Of a stretch of DNA of 64,000 nucleotides, positions 55,601-62,800 are shown in pieces; within the stretch, counting starts at the first letter, position 1, and every line of letters begins with the position of its first letter. This DNA is from Neelides folsomi (Eukaryota; Arthropoda; Collembola; Neelipleona; Neelidae). The notes below the pieces were generated by a model. It was not told where the DNA came from. It saw only the letters and a list, made by a program, of their open reading frames with translations, and did no database searches. The stretch covers positions 62,001-126,000 of the forward strand of contig JAQGBZ010000053.1 in NCBI GenBank assembly GCA_034687125.1, in the 5' to 3' direction. The translations under genes and the position numbers were made by a program.

Positions 55601-58600
55601 TGAGGATGATGGGGGAAGAGTTAATAATAAAGATGAACTTCGTCTCAATCGTTTCTCTGTTGTGTGAAATGTAGAGAAACACAAGTCGTACCATATCAAA
55701 GATGAGCAGCTGAATCGGGATGGGTTTAAGAAGTTTATGAAGCACGAAGCGTGTAACTACTCAAACTGCCGATTCTCTCGTGTTTGCAATCACATCCATT
55801 GCATTCGTGAAGGATGTCATTATGTTCTTCATTCAAGTGGACAGCTTTATTCTCACAAGGCAAGTTGTTTTATCAGAGGAAACAGGAGCCGAATGGCTTA
55901 AGACATTAAGATGTTGATGAACAAAATAAATAATTAATTATTGACTTGTTATTATAGAGGAAGCACGAGCGGAGAGATTCGGAGTTGGCCTATCGTAAGT
56001 TCAAACTGGCGCAAAGCGTAATGCGAGGATCGTTCGGGGCTGACTTCCCTGCTTTAGCCGGAACGGAGTCTTTGTTGGTTGGGAGATCAGAGGAAGAAAA
56101 TTCGAGATCTTCCCTCACTGACCAAGGCGATCTTGATTCTGATGAAGTAATAAAGAAGTTTACAGAGCCGTGCAAATGCGACTCGGCTGAAGATGAGCAT
56201 TACCATTGTCGTGTTGAGAATTGTCTCAATACGCTTTTCAAGTAAGCTATTAATTAAATTATTTTAAAGTTATTTAATATAGTGATTACGTTTCAAAATT
56301 TTAATTTTTACCTTATACATTATTTGTAGAACGTCTGAAGCTGCGAATGAGCATAGCAGAAACCATGAACTGGAAGATAGAATTTCTTCATTGGCTTTCT
56401 TCACAGTTGATCCTGCTAATTTTGATGCTCAGGATTCGACAATCCCTTGTGTGTCGGCAAAGTGCCCTTATCAGACAAGAGAGAAACATTATCATTGCTT
56501 ATGGGTATTTTTAAATAATTTTAATTTCATAATTTCTCCAATTGATTAATTCAGTGAATTAATATAATAATTTTCAAATTGATGAATAGGATGGATGCAC
56601 TGAAGTAATATTATCGATGGAAGAACCATTCAAGCGCCTTGATCATTTCAAAGCTCATGAGTATTCTCAAAAATTGGAGTTTTCTGATAAAGGAGAAAGT
56701 CTTGATGGGTTCTTTAGGAGGAAACGTGGAAGACCCCCAAAGAATAGGATGATTGAGGTAAAATATAAATCTTAAGTGTATTTATATTTTTACGAGGATT
56801 TCCAAATTTCAACGAAGCTATTTTTCTGATTTGAAGTTTGTCTATAATTTAACACTATTGAAAAATATTAGGTGTCGTCTGGGGCTAATGAGGCGATATT
56901 TACAAGTTTCAAGTTACCAAAACCAATTCTTTCAAGTGGAAACGCTGATGATTCCATTGAACAAGATCTAAAGGTAACTAGTCAATTTGTATGATTATTT
57001 AAACAATTAACTTTTAGACTGGTTGATTCTAACATCATTTTATTCTTTTAGGATCCGATTGGATTCCTTTCATACCCTGAAGGAACTGCTTGTCCGGATC
57101 CAACATGTGCTTTTAGCAACTCAACTTCCACGTTCCATTACCATTGCGGACATCCAAGATGTCACTTTTCAGTATCCGACGTTCATAAATTGTCTCTTCA
57201 TCTTAGAGATTTCCACACAAACATTGACATTTTGGATGGTTATGAATTCTACGATCGGAACTCTGAGTGCCGCGAAGGTCAATGTGAATTCAATGGGAAT
57301 TTGGATCATTTCCATTGCTCGAGAGATGGATTTGGATTTGTTCGAGCCTCAGTGATGGGAAGTCACGATAGTGAAGCTCATGGTTCGGAAACAAGATCTA
57401 ATAATTCCAGTGACGATGATGAGAAATATAGTTCATCTGCACAAGGTTGGTTATTTCTTAGCTGCTAACATTTTTGTTTATAAAATTATTTTTATTTATC
57501 TAATAACTGTTTTTTACTTTAGTTGTGAAAGCTGCCGGTACTTTTTATCCAATTTCTACCGTGAAGAAAGAAGCTTTGAACAACAATACGATTAATAATA
57601 ATAACCCTGTTGATCTGTCCAGCCCTAACGGAGATATTCAAAACGGTAATTGACAATCAATTAATAAATCCAATTCTTATCATATGAGGTCATTGACTAG
57701 AAAAACTTGAAAAAAATTCCCATATGAATGAGTCATAAATGAAAACCACACTGTGGTTACGAAGATATCTCATAATGGAACTTGTGATTGAAGAGGTTAA
57801 TTGTTAATTTAGAATCAAAGGGGGTAACTGATCATTCGTTGAGCCGAATTCTCCAACTTCCAGCCCAAGACAATGGAGAAACTCAATTTGGACCGGATGC
57901 GGCTTGTGGTCGTCCTTTCTGCAAACTTAAACGAAAGACTCATTTTCACTGTCATTTGTGCAATCAAGTAAGCCAAAATTATTTAATTAATGAGTCGAAT
58001 ATTAAAGTTCAATGTGTGGTCAATTGACCACAAACTTTCACTTATTATCAAGTTTATTTCACCTTAAGTGACCGTCAATTATTTTCTTTACTAAATATAA
58101 ATAACTATATTTAACATAGCATAAAAGTTGATAAAAGTTACTATAATAATTTTAATAACCCCAAACCCACCCCAAACCAATAATTTAAAACCCATATTTA
58201 TAACCAAAATTAGCACCAATTGACATAATCTTATCTGTACTTTCTTTTCTCAGGCATTTTCCGAATTGGAAAAACTGCGACCTCACGTGCTGAAGCATAA
58301 CAATTTCCCATTAGTGAAAAATGAGCCATCGGACCTTTCAACTGACGAAGATTCAAAGAAAGGAGATTCGGATTCCGAACAAAATGATAGCTACATTATT
58401 CCGAAGAAAGAAATTGGTCGCAAAGGAAGCCCAATGGATCATTTGAGAGGGAGTGAACCTTCTTCTCCTTCAACTTCATTTCCACCAGCGGCTCTTTCCA
58501 ACTTCTTGGGCTACCCTCCCTCTCATTCCCCATACATCTTTCTCCAACAAAGTGGATTGTCGTCTCTATACGCCAACATGATGTTCGGAGGTGGTGGAGC

Positions 58601-59527
58601 GACTCCGTTCCCTCCAGGAATTTCCCCGCCGACGACTCCAATCATTGTTCCAACAGCTGCTGACTTGAGCCTTCCATCCACACCGCTTTCAATTCCATCC
58701 GTCCTTGTGAAAGGCAAACGCCCACCTTCGGCCTCCTCTTCATCTCCCTCTTCCCCACCAGATCCAAAGAAGCAAAGACTTCAAATGAGGATCTTGAAAG
58801 ATGAACCTGTCCCAGATGGATATATCCGCTTTAGATTCAATGAGGATTGTGCGTATGTTCATTGTGGTTACAGAGAACATCAAACTCACTTTCATTGTAC
58901 GAGAGAAGACTGCGGGTATAGCTTCTGTGACAAGACGAGGTTTGTCCAACACACGGCAAGACACGAACGGCTCGACACCTTGATGGGTGGAGATTTTAAA
59001 CAATACAGAGCCAACATTCCATGTGGAAGGTCAAATTGTGCATACGTACCAAATTCAGGTAATTGAACGAAATTTAATCATTGAATTAGTAATGTGCTAT
59101 GTAATTGTAAACAGTTTAATAATTATGGTTTTGATTTTGATTAATTTTAGGTGGAACACAAGGACAGAACAAAGCTTCGCATTTCCATTGCGCTAAATGC
59201 GATTTCGTCTGTACTGATACGAACAAAGTTGTCGCTCATCGTCGACAACATCAGAAACTGGATTCGATTATGGCAGCCGGCTTCGAAAAATTTACACCAT
59301 CTCAAAGTTGTCAAGTAAGTTTGCACAAATGGGCACTCTAACTGCCATTAAAGACGTTTCTTATATTATTATCAAATATTAAATAAATTAATTGAATGGT
59401 TGTTTTGTAGGTCGAAGGCTGCATTCATGCTCAAAAGCAAACGCATTACCATTGCTTAAAGTGTAGCTACGCCGTCCTGGGTCTTTCTCAAATGTCAAAT
59501 CATAAATACCGTCACGCTGACTGCTGA
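22558..59527 (+). CDS. cas: Castor / CASZ zinc-finger transcription factor (20 exons)
   Basis: Nuclear zinc-finger transcription factor of the Drosophila castor / vertebrate CASZ1 family, which controls neural and other cell fates. Joined exons give 1442 residues. Residues 1-364 are acidic and low-complexity, with a basic patch near 60-70, PLDLS at 155-159 and a conserved [15 protein letters not shown]-type motif at the end of exon 4. Twelve CASZ modules (C-x4-C, HxHC, H-x3-H types) lie at about 401-440, 460-500, 520-559, 579-617, 686-721, 749-790, 871-912, 930-967, 1061-1096, 1280-1318, 1338-1383 and 1408-1439. The first four match CASZ1 closely (for example [13 protein letters not shown]). 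An AT-hook KRGRPPK is at 812-818; PVDLS is at 1017-1021 and PSDLS at 1106-1110. The start at 22558 assumes no further coding exon upstream; the frame is open back to 22508. Every exon junction keeps frame. Confidence 0.93.
23824..23893 (+). CDS. cas: castor exon 2
   Basis: The acceptor is TTTTTCAG and the donor CCAG|GTTAGT. It encodes [20 protein letters not shown], an acidic serine/aspartate segment. Phase 1 in and phase 2 out match the neighbouring exons exactly. Confidence 0.8.
24334..24401. repeat. GAGTCTGA repeat cluster in intron 2
   Basis: Exact GAGTCTGA occurs at 24334-24341, 24353-24360 and 24394-24401, with variants (ACTCTGA at 24361, GAGTCAGA at 24377) in between. It is a short irregular minisatellite-like stretch with no coding potential. 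Confidence 0.55.
24548..24900 (+). CDS. cas: castor exon 3 (acidic region, PLDLS)
   Basis: The acceptor is TTTATAG and the donor AATG|GTGAGT. It encodes residues 46-163: a basic SRRNKRKN patch that may be a nuclear localisation signal, several acidic runs including [10 protein letters not shown], and PLDLS at 24873-24887, a CtBP-type co-repressor motif. Confidence 0.88.
25746..26039 (+). CDS. cas: castor exon 4 (N-terminal conserved motif)
   Basis: The acceptor is TGCAACAG and the donor TCAAG|GTAAGA. It encodes residues 164-261: a basic KRLWRKPEG segment, a polyserine run, and the family motif [15 protein letters not shown], comparable to the DYAASTMTEFLGMFG stretch of vertebrate CASZ1. The exon is symmetric (phase 1-1, 98 codons). 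Confidence 0.88.
29757..29795. repeat. Compound (CA)n(GA)n microsatellite
   Basis: A CA run at 29757-29773 passes directly into a GA run with one interruption, to 29795. Ordinary simple-sequence repeat. Confidence 0.9.
46393..46473 (-). other. Exon-like segment antisense to castor (uncertain)
   Basis: On the - strand an open frame reads [18 protein letters not shown], then four arginines and VKLE, and stops at GAAG|GTGAGT, a very strong donor (46392/46391). Candidate acceptors are CTTCTGAG (end 46470-46475) or GAATCAG. The charged composition and codon run look coding, but no partner exon was found and no family is recognised. It may be part of a nested gene or chance. Confidence 0.25.
46967..47031 (+). 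CDS. cas: castor exon 5 (short)
   Basis: The acceptor is GATTCACAG and the donor CCAAG|GTGAGA. It encodes [18 protein letters not shown] with an HAK end. Phase 1 in and 0 out fit exons 4 and 6. Its small size and the very long intron before it make it less certain than the finger exons. Confidence 0.7.
47032..53943 (+). other. castor introns 5 and 6
   Basis: Intron 5 (47032-49631) and intron 6 (49876-53943) flank exon 6. Neither contains a recognisable gene, RNA or repeat family. Open frames such as 50214-50564 (-) and 51371-51703 (+) have no domain and no supporting splice structure. Confidence 0.7.
49632..49875 (+). CDS. cas: castor exon 6 (Gly/Ser/Asn-rich linker)
   Basis: The acceptor is TTATTTCAG and the donor CAACAG|GTAGTT. 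It begins [17 protein letters not shown], a possible short helix, then a Gly/Gln/Pro and Asn/His-rich low-complexity linker ahead of the fingers. Phase 0 in and 1 out. Confidence 0.85.
53944..54208 (+). CDS. cas: castor exon 7 (finger 1)
   Basis: The acceptor is CCCTGCAG and the donor TGAG|GTACTT. It encodes [19 protein letters not shown], the HFHC core, and an H-x3-H end followed by [13 protein letters not shown]. This is an almost diagnostic match to the first CASZ finger. Confidence 0.97.
54209..55105 (+). other. castor introns 7 and 8
   Basis: Intron 7 is 54209-54417 and intron 8 is 54500-55105. Both have GT-AG ends and no other content that I can see. The AG of intron 8 is preceded by only a modest pyrimidine tract. 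Confidence 0.85.
54418..54499 (+). CDS. cas: castor exon 8 (finger 2, first half)
   Basis: The acceptor is TTCAACAG and the donor CTTCAG|GTAATT. It encodes [13 protein letters not shown] and THYHCLQ. The intron interrupts the finger between its two cysteine pairs, as in several later fingers. Confidence 0.96.
55106..55322 (+). CDS. cas: castor exon 9 (fingers 2 and 3)
   Basis: The acceptor is CCTGATAG and the donor ATATGG|GTAAAA. It completes finger 2 ([15 protein letters not shown]) and encodes most of finger 3 ([29 protein letters not shown]). Confidence 0.97.
55323..55674 (+). other. castor intron 9
   Basis: GT-AG intron of 352 nt within finger 3. No other feature seen. Confidence 0.85.
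55675..55859 (+). CDS. cas: castor exon 10 (fingers 3 and 4)
   Basis: The acceptor is AAATGTAG; it continues [11 protein letters not shown] and then finger 4 ([16 protein letters not shown]). The donor is CACAAG|GCAAGT, a GC donor: no GT near the site keeps the frame, and the next exon resumes exactly at KRKHERR. Confidence 0.95.
55860..55957 (+). other. GC-AG intron 10 of castor
   Basis: A 98-nt intron starting GCAAGT after CACAAG and ending ATTATAG. Apart from the T-to-C change at +2 the donor matches the consensus perfectly, as GC donors usually do. The flanking exons encode an uninterrupted finger 4 (SHKRKHERR). Confidence 0.92.
55958..56241 (+). CDS. cas: castor exon 11 (finger 4 end, linker, finger 5)
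   Basis: The acceptor is TTATTATAG and the donor TTCAA|GTAAGC. It finishes finger 4 with KHERR, then a variable linker rich in Ser, Asp and Glu, then finger 5 starting [15 protein letters not shown]. The first cysteine pair of finger 5 is C-x-C rather than C-x4-C. Confidence 0.95.
56330..56504 (+). CDS. cas: castor exon 12 (fingers 5 and 6)
   Basis: The acceptor is ATTTGTAG. The donor TTATGG|GTATTT is weak, but the frame continues cleanly. It supplies the histidine end of finger 5 and the first half of finger 6 ([19 protein letters not shown]). Confidence 0.93.
56590..56757 (+). CDS. cas: castor exon 13 (finger 6 end, AT-hook)
   Basis: The acceptor is GATGAATAG and the donor TTGAG|GTAAAA. 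It ends finger 6 (H-x3-H at 786-790) and carries [12 protein letters not shown], an AT-hook core that binds the minor groove of AT-rich DNA. Symmetric phase 0-0. Confidence 0.94.
56872..56973 (+). CDS. cas: castor exon 14 (linker)
   Basis: The acceptor is AATATTAG and the donor CTAAAG|GTAACT. It encodes 34 residues without a finger ([18 protein letters not shown] and on). Symmetric phase 0-0, so it could be skipped without a frameshift. Confidence 0.88.
57052..57445 (+). CDS. cas: castor exon 15 (fingers 7 and 8)
   Basis: The acceptor is TTCTTTTAG. The donor CACAAG|GTTGGT is atypical at +4/+5. Finger 7 is complete (C871, C876, H888, C889, C894, H907, H912). Finger 8 has HFHCSRDGF in place of HFHC-x4-C, so one zinc-ligand cysteine is replaced by Phe (codon TTT at 57331). 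Confidence 0.95.
57523..57645 (+). CDS. cas: castor exon 16 (PVDLS cassette)
   Basis: The acceptor is TTACTTTAG and the donor AAACG|GTAATT. Its 41 codons are Asn-rich and contain NPVDLSSP at 57603-57626, a good CtBP-binding consensus, and a VKKE site that could be sumoylated. Symmetric phase 1-1. Confidence 0.9.
57813..57967 (+). CDS. cas: castor exon 17 (finger 9, first half)
   Basis: The acceptor is GTTAATTTAG and the donor AATCAA|GTAAGC. It encodes a linker and then [21 protein letters not shown], the first part of finger 9, cut by the intron before its histidine pair. Confidence 0.95.
58254..59058 (+). CDS. cas: castor exon 18 (fingers 9-11, Pro/Ser linker)
   Basis: The acceptor is TTTTCTCAG and the donor TTCAG|GTAATT. 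It is the largest exon. It completes finger 9, has [10 protein letters not shown] (PxDLS at 58326-58340), then about 130 residues of Pro/Ser/Gly-rich linker, a basic DPKKQRL that may be a nuclear localisation signal, all of finger 10, and the first cysteine pair of finger 11. Confidence 0.96.
59151..59314 (+). CDS. cas: castor exon 19 (fingers 11 and 12)
   Basis: The acceptor is TTAATTTTAG and the donor TGTCAA|GTAAGT. It encodes a Gly/Gln spacer inside finger 11, then [12 protein letters not shown] and an H-x3-H end, and the first cysteine of finger 12. Finger 11 has about 16 residues between its second cysteine and first core histidine, against 7 in finger 10. Confidence 0.94.
59411..59527 (+). 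CDS. cas: castor exon 20 (finger 12, stop)
   Basis: The acceptor is TTTTGTAG. It encodes [19 protein letters not shown], an H-x3-H end, and ADC before TGA at 59525-59527. The protein ends three residues after the last finger. Confidence 0.95.
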   Translation, partial: VEGCIHAQKQTHYHCLKCSYAVLGLSQMSNHKYRHADC

Positions 59528-59846
59528 TCATTCGATTTGCCTTCAACTCACCGACTCCCCTCCTCATCATGGCCTTATATGATAATGAAGAACAATATAT
59601 TTATTAATTAATCACAAATTAAAGTTAAAGAGAAATTGTTACAAGTATCATGCAACGTTTAATAGTGCCTTTGAAACGCAAATATTATAAAGATGTTAAA
59701 AATCGAACCACATACAAGAAATGTATGAACAGCGATGTTTAAAATTTGAATGTGAATAGTCTAATTAAATTTAAATGTAAGGGTTAATGGATGGTATTTA
59801 AATAATGAAATGGGAAGGTTAATATATTTATTAGAAATATTTGAAC

Positions 59847-59852
59847 AATAAA
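59847..59852 (+). terminator. First AATAAA poly(A) signal after castor
   Basis: AATAAA 320 nt after the castor stop codon. Further AATAAA copies downstream mean the 3' UTR may be longer, up to more than 1.5 kb. Confidence 0.4.
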
Positions 59853-62379
59853 TCAATGAACTTAAAATGTAAAGAAAAATTTTGTTAAACGAAACACATT
59901 TTTGACTTTGTTTCGTTAATTTTTATAGCGTTTGTAGAATTGTAATTTAAATGTGATAATTTTATATACATGGTATGATGATGGTTATGGTCATTTTAAA
60001 ATTCTAATAATTAATACAGTAAAATGTAATGTATAAACAATATCCTATAAATTTTAAAATGTAAACGGGAACAAACACTGTTTTAAAGGAAATGATGAAG
60101 TGCCATTAAAAGACAGGTAAATTGACTTTTTAAATATTCAAAGTATTAAAAGAGAAAGGGAGTATAATTTAATTTTTATTATTTTAAAATTATCGTGCTT
60201 ATTCGATTCCAAATACATATAAAATGACTTTTAGTTAATTAATATTTTTTACTTATTTGTACATTTTGTGCCAAATAGTATTACATGTAGGATTTTTTAA
60301 TTTTTTCAACCATTACTGTGTGAAAATTACACATTTTTCTCCTATTTTCTAAATATTCCGAAAATTAAAACTACCATGTTTGTTTCCTTTAAATTCAATT
60401 CTCTTATTTTCTCCTAGTCAAGTTTTAAACCATTTTAAAGGCTTTATTTACACTTTGCTAGTTCTTACCATCATAATTTTTATACCGTTGAATAAATCTT
60501 GAACAATTAGCCTAATTACGAAAAAATTATTAAATAGTGTCTTCATTGCAAAATACGATCATCCGAGTTAAGGAATCGAAGTATTTTTACTTTTTACCAA
60601 TAATATTATTTATTGATTAAATATTTTAACTGAATGTTATTTTTTTAAATTTTATTGTGCCATATACATACATAGTGTTGCTCATAATATTGGTTGGTTT
60701 AATTTATTTTAATTTATAAATGTAATTTGCATGTTAGGTACTATATTTAAAGTTTTGTTATTATAGAATAAATGTGCTAATTATCGACTTTCTTTTATAC
60801 ATAAAATGTATATGTTCTGTTAAAGTTAAATGTTAGTTTACTTAATGTTAGCATATAAAATGACAAAAATGTTAAGTTGTTTAAATAAGTTTAATTATTT
60901 TAATCCGCGAGCATTGCGAACCAATGAATTAAACCCTGTTGTATAGGCAATTTCTATCTTCTCATTGTTCAAATATGTTACAATTATTGTTTTTTGCGTT
61001 ATTTCTGAATTTTTTGGATTATAACAATAATATTAATTGAAATATTTGATAAATAATTGTGTATTTAATATCGATGATCTACCATTTATTGGTCAATGTG
61101 TATGATTGTAAAGAATGTAATAATTATAAATTTTAATTTGGCTCATCATTCAATAAATAATTGTATACGTGAAAAGACTAAATATAATAATCGTAATAAC
61201 AATTCAATGAATTTGATTCAATTTTAGAGGAAACTGACTCGGTATTTAAAATAACATTTTAACTTTGTCAATTTGTAAGTAAAATTAAGTTTAGCAGTTT
61301 TAAACTTTATAATCATTAATATTTAAAGTTTTAAACTCTTTAATGCTAATACTACTTTTTGATAAACTGTAAATTTATATGGTAAATATGTAAGTTTTAA
61401 GACTTTTGGAACAACATCGAAGGAGCAAATGTGATGAAAACGGTTAACATTTTTGTGATTTTTCCAATGTAAAGGAAAAACTTCATCGAATTTTCAATGA
61501 ATTTTGCTTTCATTTTGATTGAGAAGCTTTAAGACATGTCGGCTCCTAAGTTTTAAATAATAGTTTTTCGACTTATTCACGATCTAACATTTTATGATTA
61601 TAAAAAATAGTTTTAAGATAATATGAGTATTACTTTCATTTAATTTTGTATATTTTAAATACTTAAAATATTATAATTAAAGTGTCATTATTCCTATTTT
61701 CCTTTTCAACTTTTAAAACATATATCTAATACAAGAGACCAAAGTTTAATTTTAGGCAGAATTCTTTAATGTGTAAATTAATTACACTGGTTTTTGGATA
61801 TTTTGACAATTGATTTTATTTTTTCTCGGAAATCTCATTCCCTTTGATCAAAATTGAAATGTAAAGACATTATTTTTAAAAGTTAGACATTCCTAAATAG
61901 AAAGACAAAGTAAATTATACGAGACGAAATTAAAGCTTCATCAATTAAGACATTCTAAATTTTCAACTAACTGAAATATGGGATGTTTTTCTGAATAATT
62001 TAACTAAATAACGTTTGTACCATTAACCATATTAAAATGTTTTTACTTTATCTTTTGTTCTTAAGCAAGTGAATTAAAAATCAATACTGTAAATTTTGTT
62101 CTTTATTGTTTGTTCTATTTAATAATGTCTCATAACTCGTCGTTAATGATTTTGTATCGCCAATTATTTTTTAATGTATAGAATGTGTGAACAATTAATG
62201 TGTGCTGAATTAATGAGTTCAGTATAGAATGAATCAAATGTTAAATTAAATCGATTTGAAGATGAGATGATAGTTTCCCATTATAAAGATCTGTTAGACG
62301 GTTCATTTTAGTTTGTATTTATATCATAATTTAATGAAACTGAATAAAAAATAATGTTTATTAAAATCGAGAATGAAAA

Positions 62380-62385
62380 TTTATT
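62380..62385 (-). terminator. Candidate filamin poly(A) signals
   Basis: AATAAA on the - strand (TTTATT on +) occurs at 62439-62444, 62380-62385 and 62357-62362, about 260-345 nt after the filamin stop. This gives a plausible short 3' UTR. Confidence 0.4.
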
Positions 62386-62701
62386 CCTAAACTAATTAAT
62401 CATTTAAAGATTGCGATATATCAATTATTAAAATTCTTTTTATTGGCATTAAATGTTGATTAATATAAAATAGGCATCATATTAATACATCATACAGTAT
62501 TTTAACATAATATTTTAACAAATAAATTCAACAGATTTTTAATCTTATATCCGCAATTAAATAAAAAATTTAATGAATGGTCGTTCATTCTAAAAACAAT
62601 AAAAGTATAATTTAAACAATTTTAACTTTATAACGCATAATAAATAAAATAATTATTTGTATGTAATTATGATTTATAAATTTTCTATGTATTTGAAGCA
62701 A

Positions 62702-62800
62702 TCAAAGCTGAGCTTGGGATCCTCGCCAAGACATTTGTCCCATCGAGTATCCGGTTGAACCATAAAAGTCGGAATGATTTCCAGGACCTGGTGACCCTCC
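62702..62800 (-). CDS. filamin terminal exon
   Basis: The acceptor is TTTTAG|GGAGGG. It encodes 32 residues rich in Gly, Ser and Tyr (GGSPGPGNHSDFYGSTG to WRGSQAQL) and then TGA at 62704-62702. Phase 0 joins cleanly to the previous exon. Confidence 0.88.
   Translation of the reverse strand, partial: GGSPGPGNHSDFYGSTGYSMGQMSWRGSQAQL

Larger units (their letters stand above)
59528..62701. other. Convergent 3' region between castor and filamin
   Basis: Very AT-rich, with no open frame of note. It should contain castor's 3' UTR (+) and the filamin 3' UTR (-). Poly(A) signals AATAAA on + occur at 59847-59852 and again near 60490, 60767 and 61151; ATTTA and T-rich runs are frequent. The actual cleavage site cannot be chosen from sequence. 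Nothing else is visible. Confidence 0.75.

Noticed and set aside
58396-59003. Three - strand open frames of 64-87 codons
   Set aside because: All are antisense shadows of castor exon 18, whose fingers and linkers are clear on the + strand.
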